A DNA stretch of 20,631 nucleotides. Source: JAAYZQ01 sp034428935. GTDB taxonomy: Bacteria > Chloroflexota > Anaerolineae > JAAYZQ01. The stretch lies in NCBI GenBank assembly GCA_034428935.1, contig DAOUHB010000219.1, forward strand, positions 1 through 20,631, written 5' to 3'. Positions 1 through 7,953 of the stretch are shown here, piece after piece. Position numbers and translations under genes: made by a program. Every line of letters begins with the position of its first letter. The first letter of the stretch is position 1. The notes beneath the pieces are model-generated. The model was not told the DNA's origin, searched no databases, and worked only from the letters and a program-made list of their open reading frames with translations.

Positions 1-32
1 TTTTTATGGCTCAGGGTTCCCCCATTCCGACA

Positions 33-61
33 ATGACGGGCACGGGGCGACCTGGTATAAT
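33..61 (+). promoter_or_regulatory. Probable sigma-70 promoter for the lipoprotein/peptidase pair
   Basis: A perfect -10 box (TATAAT, 56-61) is preceded by TGG, giving an extended -10 (TGn). At 17 bp spacing lies ATGACG (33-38), which matches the -35 consensus at four of six positions. Transcription would start near 68 and read the + strand genes at 179 and 728. Bases 62-178 form a leader of about 110 nt. It contains a second good Shine-Dalgarno/ATG pair (GGAGGGG then ATG at 92) in frame with the lipoprotein. Confidence 0.6.
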
Positions 62-178
62 GGACCCATCACAGGAGCTGGAGGGGTTGCAATGACAGCA
101 CTTGACAACCTGGCCCGGCAAAGGTCGGAGCCCTTGTGCCGTCGATCAACCGAAGGACATGTGGAAAGGAGGCGTTCA

Positions 179-703
179 ATGTCCGGAAAACGCTTTGCTC
201 AAATCGTTTGCGCTTTGGCGCTCATCGGCCCGCTCGCCGCCTGCGCGCAGAACGACGGTTCGACACTGCCCCCGGCGGGACGGCAGTCCTTCAACCTGTC
301 CATGACCGGTGAGGATGGGATACAGGTCTCCTGGCAGGGCCACGACGGCGCGCTTCGGCCCGGCAGCGCGGAAACCGTGCACCTGGCCGTCGTCAACAAC
401 ACGGGCCGGGCCTGGAATGGCCGTTTCTGCGTGCAGTTGCTGGAACCGAGCCCTTCTGCGGTGGCCATTCCGCTGGCCCAGGAGGACTTCAGGCTCGAAC
501 CGGGCGCCAGTTTCTCACAGGACGTTCGCGTCGAGCTGTCCGCGGATCTCCCGCCCGGCGTGCATGGACTGGCCCTGGTGATGCACAAGCCTGTCGGGCC
601 CATCGTAGAGGTGATCCCTGTGCAGGTGGGAGGGGGTGAGAGTGAGCCGTTCGACGGAGACTGGCCTACGGATGCGGCGCTGGTTGCCTGCCCCGCACCC
701 TAG
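179..703 (+). CDS. Small secreted lipoprotein, unknown function
   Basis: The product is 174 aa. Residues 1-22 form a lipoprotein signal peptide: KR near the start, a hydrophobic core, then lipobox LAAC with Cys22 as the lipidated residue. The mature part looks all-beta. A segment of the type 'VHLAVVNNTGRAW' (about residues 65-85) resembles Ig-like or CARDB-type domains that describe interactions with solvent-exposed partners. The start at 179 is chosen because AAAGGAGG sits 6 nt upstream and it puts the signal peptide at the N-terminus. An in-frame ATG at 92, also with a Shine-Dalgarno sequence, would add 29 charged residues ahead of the signal. The M28 peptidase starts 24 bp downstream, so the two are probably co-transcribed. 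No specific function is recognised; a surface or envelope role is inferred from the signal. Confidence 0.75.
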   Translation: MSGKRFAQIVCALALIGPLAACAQNDGSTLPPAGRQSFNLSMTGEDGIQVSWQGHDGALRPGSAETVHLAVVNNTGRAWNGRFCVQLLEPSPSAVAIPLAQEDFRLEPGASFSQDVRVELSADLPPGVHGLALVMHKPVGPIVEVIPVQVGGGESEPFDGDWPTDAALVACPAP

Positions 704-727
704 CGTGCCGGCGGCGGAGGCCGGCAG

Positions 728-2002
728 ATGAGCACCGAACCGGAACCGGGGGTCGTCACGAGCGATGATGCCCAGTACGCCCTGGATCTCGTCAGTGCCA
801 TCTGCACGGAGGTAGGGCCTGGGCTGCCGGGTAGCCCCCAGGAACGGGAACGGGCGCGGATGATCGAGGAGGGTCTGGAAGCGCACCTGGGAGCCGGGAG
901 CGTTGCCGTGGAAGGGTTCACCTTTGCGCCGGCGGCCTTTTTGCGGTCGAGTCCGGCGATCGCGCTCCTGACCCTCCTTGCCGCCCTACTGAATATCTCC
1001 GCGGGCCGCCTCCCAGGGGTCTCAGCCTGGCCGGCCTGCATCGCTGCCCTGGTGATCTCTTTCATCTCGCCGCTGGTGTTTCTCTACGAGTTCGTCCTCG
1101 GCCTGGAGCTGACGGATCCACTCTTCAAGAAGCGGCGGTCGGTGAACGTCGTCGGCAGCCTGCGCAAGCCGGGAACCCGGAACGTGAAGCGGCTCCTGAT
1201 CCTGAGCGGACACCACGACAGCGCCCCGGAGAACACCTGGCTCCGGTTCCTGGGCTACGGGTTCTTTCTCCTGTCGGCCACCTGGCTCTTGGGATTGCTC
1301 ACCCTGCCGGCGATGTGCCTCGTCCAACTGGCGGGCCTGGTCGCCGGGGACGCCGGCCTGCTCGAAGCTGGGACCCTTGGCTGGCCCCTGCTGGTCTATC
1401 CCATCGCACCTACTATCCTCTTTGCCCTGTTCCTGAGCCGGGGGTGGGAGGACGGAGGAACTGTGCCCGGCGCGGCCGACAACCTCTCGGCCTGCGGTCT
1501 TCTCGTGGCCATGTGCCGGTTCCTGGTAGAGAACCCCTCCTGCATCCCCGATGACACCGAGATCCGCTTTATCTCCTTCGGCGCCGAGGAAGCAGGCTAC
1601 CGGGGCTCGCGGCGGTACGTGGCGCGCCACCTGGACGAGCTCCAGCGCCTGGATGCGCGGCTGCTCAACTTCGAGACGATTGCCCACCCGGAAATCGCCA
1701 TCCTCACCTCCGAGACGAACGGCACCGTCAAGAATTCCCCGGAGATGGTGCACAGCACGGTCGCCGCCGCGGAGCGCGCCGGCGTTCCCCACAAGCTCAG
1801 GCCGGCTTCCCTCGGCGTAGCCGGCGACGCCGGTCCCTTTAGCAGGGCCGGCCTCAAGGCTACGACGCTGCTGGGCATGAGCACGAAACAGCAGGTGGCC
1901 TTCTACCACCAGGTGTGGGATACGCCAGACGTCCTGACCCTGGAACCGTTGTTGAACGTGCTCAAGCTCGCCCTCGAGTGGGTAGGCAACGGCGGGGAAT
2001 AG
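728..2002 (+). CDS. Membrane-embedded M28-family zinc metallopeptidase
   Basis: The product is 424 aa. The M28 (aminopeptidase Y/glutamate carboxypeptidase-like) dizinc ligand set can be read in order: His162 with Asp164 in GHHDS, Asp251 in PGAADNLSACG, Glu287-Glu288 in GAEEAG, Glu316 in FETIAH and His394 in FYHQVWDTPD. The catalytic base would be Glu287. Hydrophobic stretches at about 75-93, 101-127, 173-208 and 218-236 look like membrane helices. The last two lie between the first and second metal ligands, an insertion inside the catalytic domain that ordinary soluble M28 enzymes lack. GGAGG lies 7 nt before the ATG. The gene follows the lipoprotein by 24 bp and ends 10 bp from the converging PIN remnant, with no terminator visible. 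The substrate cannot be told from sequence; an exopeptidase on membrane-proximal peptides is a family-based guess. Confidence 0.85.
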   Translation: MSTEPEPGVVTSDDAQYALDLVSAICTEVGPGLPGSPQERERARMIEEGLEAHLGAGSVAVEGFTFAPAAFLRSSPAIALLTLLAALLNISAGRLPGVSAWPACIAALVISFISPLVFLYEFVLGLELTDPLFKKRRSVNVVGSLRKPGTRNVKRLLILSGHHDSAPENTWLRFLGYGFFLLSATWLLGLLTLPAMCLVQLAGLVAGDAGLLEAGTLGWPLLVYPIAPTILFALFLSRGWEDGGTVPGAADNLSACGLLVAMCRFLVENPSCIPDDTEIRFISFGAEEAGYRGSRRYVARHLDELQRLDARLLNFETIAHPEIAILTSETNGTVKNSPEMVHSTVAAAERAGVPHKLRPASLGVAGDAGPFSRAGLKATTLLGMSTKQQVAFYHQVWDTPDVLTLEPLLNVLKLALEWVGNGGE

Positions 2003-2012
2003 ACGGGGCGTC

Positions 2013-2384
2013 CTACGGCTCTCGGGCCTCTACGGTGGATGCGCAGCGCTTCAGTTGCTGCCGATCAAGGGTAACCAGACAATCATCCAGTTGATCCGCC
2101 AAGGCGACGTATACCGCATGGCAACCACGGATTTGGTGATCCGCTGCGATGGCTGCCGCTCTCAGCGCTAGAGGCATGGTCACTGCAACCAACTGGACGA
2201 TTCTCCCCCGTTCCAGTTGTTGCACAACTCGGTGAGCGAGCGCCGAGTCTCCTGCCCCGCGACTGAGTGCGGCAGCTACTTCCGCCATCAGAATTACAGG
2301 CGGCAGGATTGCTTCCCGGTCGCCCCTTCCTCGCTCCAACCATGTCCAACTGCGGGCATGGTCTTTTTCGTGGGCATTGACGAG
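2013..2384 (-). pseudogene. PIN-domain (VapC-like) toxin remnant, 5' end missing
   Basis: An open frame of about 123 residues begins abruptly at AHEKDHARSWTWLER and runs to a TAG at 2013. It matches the body of PIN-domain ribonuclease toxins: the AEVAAAL helix with the second acidic residue, a segment of the type 'IVQLVAVTMPLALRAAAIAADHQIRG', then VYVALADQL and LVTLDRQQLKR with the last acidic residue. The N-terminal beta strand with the first catalytic Asp is absent. The usual RGCDAVYVALA motif reads RGCHAVYVALA, so a third active-site Asp is replaced by His. No start codon or antitoxin gene is present. Upstream of about 2384 the same frame is only a shadow of the sugar kinase gene. It is therefore read as a broken gene; an active nuclease is unlikely. 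Confidence 0.75.
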
Positions 2385-3238
2385 CCCAGGGCGATCCCCA
2401 GGACGCCGTTGTCTTCGAGGGACATCGACCCCGCCAGGGCACTGACCTCGCCATCGTTCAAGACCTCCAGCGGCACGCCCATCTCGGCGCCGAGGCGCAA
2501 GAACAGGGTGCGGACCTCGTCGTAACGCTCTTGGGGGACGCCGCGGAACAAGGATGCGATCCTTGGTTGATTCTCGATATAGATCCCGGCTGCGCTGCCC
2601 CCGATGGCGTCCACGCGGGGCATTTGCGAAGCTGCTTCTCTCAAGGCGGCCAGGATCTCCCGGTAGTGATAGTGGGGGTCGCTCTGGGTGGCCGGCTCCC
2701 AGGGCCTCTCCCGGCTGTAGACGACCCGGCCGTCGACGACGGCTGCGACCTTGTGGTCCGAGGCCCCCAGGTCGAACCCGAGGCGACAACCGTCAAGGTG
2801 GCGCCCCAGGCACTGCCGGCTCTCCCGCCCGGCCGGCACCTGGCTCGCGTCACAGGCGGTCACGGTGAACGCCTGCCCGTAGACCTCCTGGCCCATAAAG
2901 TGGGCATCGAACTGGCGCGCACCACCGGGGGCGTAGCTGTGACGAATGGCCTCACCGATGGCCCGCGGACCCCCCACGTGGACCCGGCAAGCTCCTCGCT
3001 GCCAGAGGAGGAACTTGCAAATTCGCTCGGCATAGCCGATGTTGGCGCGGGCCCGCGGGTGATCTTGAGCAAAGACCTGGGTTTCGAAGCGAGAGAGCGA
3101 GCCGTCGGGGCGCTCCAGGCCGAAGGCCAGCGGAACACCGGCGCCTGAGGCCCGAACCTCTTCCCGGAAGGCGCGGTTGATGGGCGCGGCCGGCCGAAAG
3201 TGCGGGTCGAGGGGTGGCGGGAACCTCGGCACCGTCAT
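2294..3238 (-). pseudogene. ROK-like sugar kinase, truncated at the C-terminus
   Basis: The frame encodes 314 aa. Residues 1-287 look like a ROK/ASKHA-type protein with a long N-terminal extension: a phosphate-binding loop GFDLGASDHK (154-163), a GGSAAG segment (213-218), and VLNDGEV with the likely catalytic Asp262. The family normally continues after GVLGIALGSS with another substrate/adenosine-binding part of roughly 100-150 residues. Here the frame instead runs about 27 residues (MPTKKTMPAVGH...) out of frame through the PIN remnant and stops at 2294. The ATG at 3238 overlaps the ROK repressor's TGA by 4 bp (ATGA), and GGGAGG lies 6 nt upstream, so translation is probably coupled. Without the second half of the ATP site, kinase activity is doubtful. 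It may originally have phosphorylated a sugar in the pathway. Confidence 0.7.
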
Positions 3239-4458
3239 TGGAGGCCTCCCTTGAAGGGAGCGAACAAGCCCAGCTCCTGGGTCAGAACCTGGGCCGCTGC
3301 TCCCAGGACGACGATCTCGGGGCCGATGGTCGAAAGCCCCACCCTTGTCTCGCGGGCCACCACCGACAGCGATCGCTTGACCATCTCCTGCTGGATGGTG
3401 TCCAGGAGGGGCTGCCCCAGGCACGCGAGGCTGCCGGCGATCAGGATGCGCTGCACGCTGAGCACGCCGATCAAATTGGCGACCGCGATGCCCAGGTATC
3501 GCCCCACCAGGGCGACCTCCTGGCACATTGCTTCGTCGCCGGCCGCCACGGCCTGGCAGACTTCAGAGATGCCGATCTCCTCGGGCCTGGCGGCGAACCG
3601 GTGGAGCAAGGACCGTGGATCGGACCGGGCCAGCGCCTGGGCACGGTGGACGAGGGCCTGGTTGCTGGCCACTGTCTCCAGGCACCCGCGATTCCCGCAG
3701 CGGCATGGCAGGCCATCCTCGGCGACGACGACGTGGCCGATTTCGCCGGCGCCAAAGGTGTCGCCGTGGAAGAGCCGCCCGTTGAGGACGATGCCGGCGC
3801 CGATGCCGTGCTCCACCTTGATGACCACCAGGCTGTCGGTGGCCTGTTCGCCCCCGAAGGTAAACTCGGCGAGGGCAGCGACCTGGGAGTCGTTGGCCAC
3901 GTACAGGGGCAGGCCGTAGCGCTTTTTTAACAGGCTGCGCAGGGGCAGATCCTGCCAATCGAGGTTGACCGCCCGCCGCACGATGCCCTTCGTGGGATCC
4001 ATCAAGCCGGGCGTGCCGATGCCGATGCCCAGCAGGGGGCTGCCGGTGGCCGAGAGCAGATGGTCGACGAGCTCGTAGACGCGTTCAAGGGCGACCTCGC
4101 CGTCCCTGCCATCCAGGGGCAGGCTGGCACGGTGCCGGATCTCACCTCGCAGGTTTACCACCGCGCCGCGGAACTCGTCGCTGGCGAGGTCAATGCCGAT
4201 GGCATGTCGCGAGTCGTCTATGACGCTGAGCAGAATGGGCGGTTTGCCGCCTGCCGAGGGCCCCTGGCCCACTTCCTCGACCAGGCCCCGGCGGCTGAGG
4301 CCGGCGACGGCGTCCGAGACGGTGGGACGCGTGAGCCCGGTGGCGCGGGCGATGTCGGCCCGACTGATCCGGTCGTGGTCGTAAATGGTCCGCAGGACCA
4401 GGCGGGTGTTGTAGGCTTTGGTTTGCTTCGAAGTAGCCTTCTGGGCCGACCGTTTCAT
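3235..4458 (-). CDS. ROK-family (NagC/XylR-type) transcriptional repressor
   Basis: The product is 407 aa. A winged helix-turn-helix lies at about 16-65 (LVLRTIYDHDRISRADIA, then GLTRPTVSDAV as recognition helix). The sugar-binding ROK domain follows, with IGIGTPGLMDP (145-155), VANDSQVAALAE (187-198), GEIGHVVV (238-245) and the zinc motif CRCGNRGCLE (252-261). Such proteins repress sugar operons and release DNA when a sugar or sugar phosphate binds. ATG at 4458 is preferred: AGGAG lies 8 nt upstream, whereas the in-frame GTG at 4464 would sit only 2 nt after it. A strong promoter with AT-rich palindromic sequence at the start site lies just upstream, which suggests autoregulation. It is co-directional with the arabinose cassette, so it may control that cassette; this is inference. 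Confidence 0.9.
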   Translation of the reverse strand: MKRSAQKATSKQTKAYNTRLVLRTIYDHDRISRADIARATGLTRPTVSDAVAGLSRRGLVEEVGQGPSAGGKPPILLSVIDDSRHAIGIDLASDEFRGAVVNLRGEIRHRASLPLDGRDGEVALERVYELVDHLLSATGSPLLGIGIGTPGLMDPTKGIVRRAVNLDWQDLPLRSLLKKRYGLPLYVANDSQVAALAEFTFGGEQATDSLVVIKVEHGIGAGIVLNGRLFHGDTFGAGEIGHVVVAEDGLPCRCGNRGCLETVASNQALVHRAQALARSDPRSLLHRFAARPEEIGISEVCQAVAAGDEAMCQEVALVGRYLGIAVANLIGVLSVQRILIAGSLACLGQPLLDTIQQEMVKRSLSVVARETRVGLSTIGPEIVVLGAAAQVLTQELGLFAPFKGGLQ

Positions 4459-4486
4459 GGTCACTTCTCCTACAGTCGACTTTGGC

Positions 4487-4509
4487 AGTTAACTTAACTT
4501 ACTAAGTAC
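4487..4509 (-). promoter_or_regulatory. Candidate ROK-repressor operator
   Basis: On the - strand the start-site region reads TACTTAGTAAGTTAAGTTAACT. It contains two small palindromes, CTTAGTAAG (odd-centred) and AGTTAACT, in an AT-rich patch that stands out from GC-rich surroundings. The TTAGT...AACT shape resembles known XylR/NagC-type ROK operators. It sits immediately after the -10 box, where a bound repressor would block initiation. Assignment to the ROK protein is inferred from position and base composition. Confidence 0.45.
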
Positions 4510-4538
4510 AGTATAGCACGTATCCTGGGGTTTGTCAA
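4510..4538 (-). promoter_or_regulatory. Strong sigma-70 promoter of the ROK repressor gene
   Basis: On the - strand TTGACA (4538-4533) and TATACT (4515-4510) are separated by exactly 17 bp. This is a perfect -35 box and a five-of-six -10 box. Transcription would start near 4503, giving a leader of about 45 nt before the ATG at 4458. It makes the repressor/kinase pair separately transcribed from the arabinose cassette upstream. Confidence 0.8.
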
Positions 4539-4655
4539 TCCCCCAATTCAACCTCTTGAGCGATCACTTGGTTGTGTTTGGCTGCGAGCGGTTGACGCTC
4601 TGGACATGCCGTGCTGGCAGCAGCTACGGCCTGGCATTTCGGGGAGTTGCCCTGG

Positions 4656-5564
4656 TCACGCCGCCGGGCGCTGCTCCTCCACGCCCTCCATCAACTGCTC
4701 GAGCTCCTGCCGCGCAGAAGCCTCGAACAGGGAATCGAGGGAGGCGCCTGCCGGCAGCTCGATGGACAGGCGCAGCAGGCCGCCCTCCTGTTCCGCCAGC
4801 GACAGGGCGACGATCTTTTTCAGGGGGATATAGGTCCACACGCCGCCATAGCGGTCCTTGCCGGGGCGCTGCTCTTCCCGGATGGTAACAAGCTCGCAAT
4901 CGGTCAGGATGGTCATGTGCGTAGGCGAGATGGTCCTGTGGTAGGTCCTGCCCAGGAGGGTCAACACACCCTCCCGGATCTCGGGCTGCAGGATAGAACG
5001 GACGACCTTCTCTCCCGGCAACAGGCTGTGGCGGGCATAGCTCATGAACTTGTAGTTCACGCGGATCAGGTGTTCGAATCCCTCCCGCTCCCATCCCAGG
5101 TCGGTCTCCCCGGCGCCGATGGCGGCCCGCCGTATGGTCTCCACGATGGGCCTGAACAGGTAGTCGCCGACGGCGTTGAAGCGGATGGTGCAGCAAGCCG
5201 GGGTGCCCCGGTCCGCCAGGCCACAGATCTTGACGTGGGCGTCCAGGAGCACGGCTCGAAATTCGACGTAGCTGATCGCCGGCAGGGGAAAACAGTGGGC
5301 CTGGAAGGTGTTGCCGGCTTTTTCCAGGACGTGGATCTCCTGGCCCAGGGCAAAGACGAGCTTTTCGGTGGCGCGGTGGAGGAAGCCTTCGTAGGAGGGG
5401 GCCAGGACGGCGTGGGGCAGGTCCTGGCCCGCTGCCTGCAAGGGCTCGAAGAATGCCCGGTAGGCGGGCGGGACGGCGGCGTAGGTGGGGATGTGCCTGG
5501 CCCAGGAAGCCCTTGTTCGCTCGGCGAGGGCGCCCATGGTGGGCGCCATTCCACTGCTCTTCAT
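4656..5564 (-). CDS. Conserved-looking protein of unknown function in the arabinose cassette
   Basis: The product is 302 aa with no signal peptide and no membrane helix. I do not recognise the family. The first 60 residues are helical and proline-containing (AERTRASWARHIPTYAAVPP). The middle holds paired cysteines (GTPACCTIRF, about 123-132). The final third (from about 215) reads like a beta-rich, PH-like fold ending in an acidic helix: MTILTDCELVTIRE, WTYIPLKKIVALSLAEQEGG. Start ATG 5564 has GGGAGG 6 nt upstream; the longer frame begins with TTG at 5570. It lies 27 bp after araD, so it is probably the last gene of the cassette. No terminator was found in the 92 bp that follow. Confidence 0.7.
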   Translation of the reverse strand: MKSSGMAPTMGALAERTRASWARHIPTYAAVPPAYRAFFEPLQAAGQDLPHAVLAPSYEGFLHRATEKLVFALGQEIHVLEKAGNTFQAHCFPLPAISYVEFRAVLLDAHVKICGLADRGTPACCTIRFNAVGDYLFRPIVETIRRAAIGAGETDLGWEREGFEHLIRVNYKFMSYARHSLLPGEKVVRSILQPEIREGVLTLLGRTYHRTISPTHMTILTDCELVTIREEQRPGKDRYGGVWTYIPLKKIVALSLAEQEGGLLRLSIELPAGASLDSLFEASARQELEQLMEGVEEQRPAA

Positions 5565-5591
5565 CGCCAACCTCCCGGCTGCCCCCGGCAG

Positions 5592-6233
5592 CTACTGGCC
5601 GTAGACGTGCGTGTAGCGGTGGTGCAGGCGCGCCACGTCCTCGGCACAGATCTCCTCGGGCTGGCCCAACTGCATGGCCAGCCACACGGTTCGGGCATTG
5701 TCCTCGGTCATGACCGCCGCCTTGACCGCCGCCTCGGCCGTCTTGCCGATGCTAAAGACGCCGTGGTTCTTGAGCAACACCGCCGGCGAATCGCCGATGG
5801 AGTCCACCACCAACCGGCCGATGGCCTCGTCGCCGATGAGGCCAAAGCCGCCGCAGGGGATGGGCCCGCCGAACTCGTCGGCGATGGCCGTCAGGACCAC
5901 CGGGATGGGGCGGCCTACGGCGGCAAAGGCGGTGGCATACCGGGAATGGGTGTGCACCACGCCGCCCACGTCGGGCCGCTGGCGATAGATGTACAGATGG
6001 CTGGCAGTGTCGGAGGAGGGCTTGAGCTCGCCCTCGACGACGCAGCCGCCCAGGTCGACGACCACCATCATCTCGGGGCGCAGGTCCTCGTAGCGCACGC
6101 CCGATGGCTTGATGACCACCAGGTTCGATTTCGGGTCGCGGGCGCTCACGTTGCCGCTGGTCCAGGCCACCAGCTCGTTCCGGACCAGCTCCATGTGCAG
6201 GCCGATCAGCTCGTGCTTGAGGTCTTCGAGCAT
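5592..6233 (-). CDS. araD: L-ribulose-5-phosphate 4-epimerase (class II aldolase family)
   Basis: The product is 213 aa, slightly shorter than the 231 aa E. coli enzyme. It interconverts L-ribulose 5-phosphate and D-xylulose 5-phosphate in the cytoplasm, using a zinc-assisted retro-aldol/aldol mechanism. Visible features are the phosphate-binding TSGNVSAR (25-32) and KPSG (42-45), then KPSSDTASH with Asp75, zinc ligands His94 and His96 (VVHTHS) and His157 (LLKNHGVF), and a C-terminal VYGQ with Tyr211 matching the conserved C-terminal Tyr. GGAGGGAGGG lies 5 nt before the ATG. It follows araB by 16 bp. L-fuculose-phosphate aldolase is a related alternative, but the adjacent ribulokinase and the C-terminal Tyr favour AraD. 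Confidence 0.88.
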   Translation of the reverse strand: MLEDLKHELIGLHMELVRNELVAWTSGNVSARDPKSNLVVIKPSGVRYEDLRPEMMVVVDLGGCVVEGELKPSSDTASHLYIYRQRPDVGGVVHTHSRYATAFAAVGRPIPVVLTAIADEFGGPIPCGGFGLIGDEAIGRLVVDSIGDSPAVLLKNHGVFSIGKTAEAAVKAAVMTEDNARTVWLAMQLGQPEEICAEDVARLHHRYTHVYGQ

Positions 6234-6249
6234 GAGGTCCCTCCCTCCA

Positions 6250-7926
6250 TCAGCCGTTGCGCGCCTGGGCCTTGATCTGCTTCAGGCGCTTCATGACGTC
6301 GTTGGCGCCCCGGCCCAGGTAGTCGTGCAGGGCAACGTATTCAGCATAGAGCCGGTCGTAGGCGACCTGGTTCGTCGGGATGGGCCGGTAGCACTCGTCG
6401 CGCAGCCGGGCCATCCGGCGGCTGGCCTCGACGATGTCGTCGTAACCGCCGGCGCGGGCGCCGGCAGCCACGGCGCCGTGCATGGCCGAGCCAAAGGCGG
6501 GCACAAAGTTCGAGGCCGGGATGTTGATCGGCAGGCCGGTCACGTCGGCATAGATCTGCATCAGCAGCTTGTTGCGGTCGGGCAGGCCGCCGGTGGCGAC
6601 GATCTCGTGGACCGGCACTCCACTCTCGCGGAACGTCTCGACGATAAGGCGCGTGCCAAAGGCCGTGGCCTCGATGAGGGCGCGATAGATCTCTTCCGGG
6701 CGGGTGAGGAGGGTGGCGCCCAGCAGCAGGCCGGTGAGGTCCACGTCCACCAGCACGCTGCGGTTTCCGTTCCACCAGTCGAGGGCCAGCAGGCCGCTTT
6801 CGCCCGGCCTCAGGCGGGCGGCCTCTTCCTCCAGGAGCCTGTGGATGTCCACGCCCCGGGCCCGGGCATGTTCCTCGTAGGCCGCCGGCACGCAGTTTTC
6901 GACGAACCAGGCAAAGTGATCACCCACGCACGACTGGCCGGCCTCGAAGCCGGGCATGTCGGGCAGGATGCCGTCGACCACCACGCCGCACATGCCCGGG
7001 ACGATGCGCTCTTGCTCGCCCAGGAGCATGTGGCAGTTGGACGTGCCCATGATGATGACCATGCGGCCGGGCTCGGTGACGGTGGCAGCCGGCACGGCCA
7101 CGTGGGCGTCCACGTTGGCCACCGCCACGGCGGTGCCCGGCCGGAGGCCGGTCCATGCCGCGGCCGTCTCGGTCAGCCCGCCTGCCCTGGCACCCAGGGG
7201 CAGGATCTCGCGCTTTATCTTCTCGTCGACGACGTGTTCCAGGCGCGGATCGAGCGCTTTGAAGAACGCATTGGGCGGAAAGCCCTCGCTCTTGGACCAG
7301 ATGGCCTTGTAGCCGGCCGTGCAGGCGTTGCGCGTCTCGGTGCCCGTCAGTTGCCAGACGACCCAGTCGGCGGCCTCGATGAGACGGTCGGCGGCGGCAT
7401 ACACCTCCGGCGCCTCGTCGAGGATCTGCCAGGCCTTGGGAAAGAACCACTCGGAGCTGATTTTGCCGCCGTAGCGCTCCAGGAAGCGGTATCCCAGCTC
7501 CCGGGCGGTGTCGTTCAGCTTGTTGGCTTCGGGCTGGGCGGCGTGGTGTTTCCACAGCTTGACCCAGGCGTGGGGATGGTCGCGCCATTCGGGCAGGAAG
7601 CAGAGCGGGGTGCCATCGGCCCTGGTCGGCAGCATCGTGCACGCCGTAAAGTCGATGCCCAGGCCGATGACGTCGTCGGCGGCGACGCCGCTCTCCGCCA
7701 GGACGGCCGGGATCGCCTGCTTGAACACCTCGACATAATCGTTAGGGTCCTGGAGCGCCCAATCAAGCTCCAGCCGCACGTCGGTGCCGGGCAGCTTCTC
7801 GTCGATGACACCGTTGGCGTAGGGGTGAACGCTGCTGGCCAGCTCGCGGCCATCGGTCACGTCCACCAACACGGCACGTCCCGATTCGGTCCCAAAATCG
7901 ACGCCGATGGTATACTTTTTGGCCAT
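6250..7926 (-). CDS. araB: Ribulokinase
   Basis: The product is 558 aa, typical for AraB (about 550-570). It phosphorylates L-ribulose with ATP to L-ribulose 5-phosphate. FGGY-kinase features in order: phosphate loop GVDFGTESGRAVLVDV from residue 8; GIDFTACTMLPT, a ribulokinase-type substrate segment; IIMGTSNCHMLLG; LDWWNGNRSVLVD, typical of ribulokinases; and ATGGLPDRNKLLMQIYADVTGLPI (from 444), the adenosine-binding part. MAKK at 7926 is chosen because it begins the conserved first beta strand. The frame is open upstream to 8085 through a palindromic repeat, and an in-frame ATG at 7944 is a weaker alternative. The Shine-Dalgarno is modest (AAAGG, 10 nt upstream). The gap of 133 bp to the preceding lipoprotein is the largest inside this half of the cassette and is filled by the repeat. 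Confidence 0.92.
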   Translation of the reverse strand: MAKKYTIGVDFGTESGRAVLVDVTDGRELASSVHPYANGVIDEKLPGTDVRLELDWALQDPNDYVEVFKQAIPAVLAESGVAADDVIGLGIDFTACTMLPTRADGTPLCFLPEWRDHPHAWVKLWKHHAAQPEANKLNDTARELGYRFLERYGGKISSEWFFPKAWQILDEAPEVYAAADRLIEAADWVVWQLTGTETRNACTAGYKAIWSKSEGFPPNAFFKALDPRLEHVVDEKIKREILPLGARAGGLTETAAAWTGLRPGTAVAVANVDAHVAVPAATVTEPGRMVIIMGTSNCHMLLGEQERIVPGMCGVVVDGILPDMPGFEAGQSCVGDHFAWFVENCVPAAYEEHARARGVDIHRLLEEEAARLRPGESGLLALDWWNGNRSVLVDVDLTGLLLGATLLTRPEEIYRALIEATAFGTRLIVETFRESGVPVHEIVATGGLPDRNKLLMQIYADVTGLPINIPASNFVPAFGSAMHGAVAAGARAGGYDDIVEASRRMARLRDECYRPIPTNQVAYDRLYAEYVALHDYLGRGANDVMKRLKQIKAQARNG

Positions 7927-7953
7927 TGCATTGCAGCCTTTCATGGTCGAGCC

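Noticed and set aside
2013..2384. An intact toxin-antitoxin module
   Set aside because: The PIN frame lacks its start, first strand and first catalytic Asp, has Asp changed to His at another, and no antitoxin gene is adjacent.
4586..4600. Hairpin GAGCG-GTTGA-CGCTC after the unknown gene as a terminator
   Set aside because: The stem is only 5 bp and no T tract follows on the - strand; a terminator is not supported.
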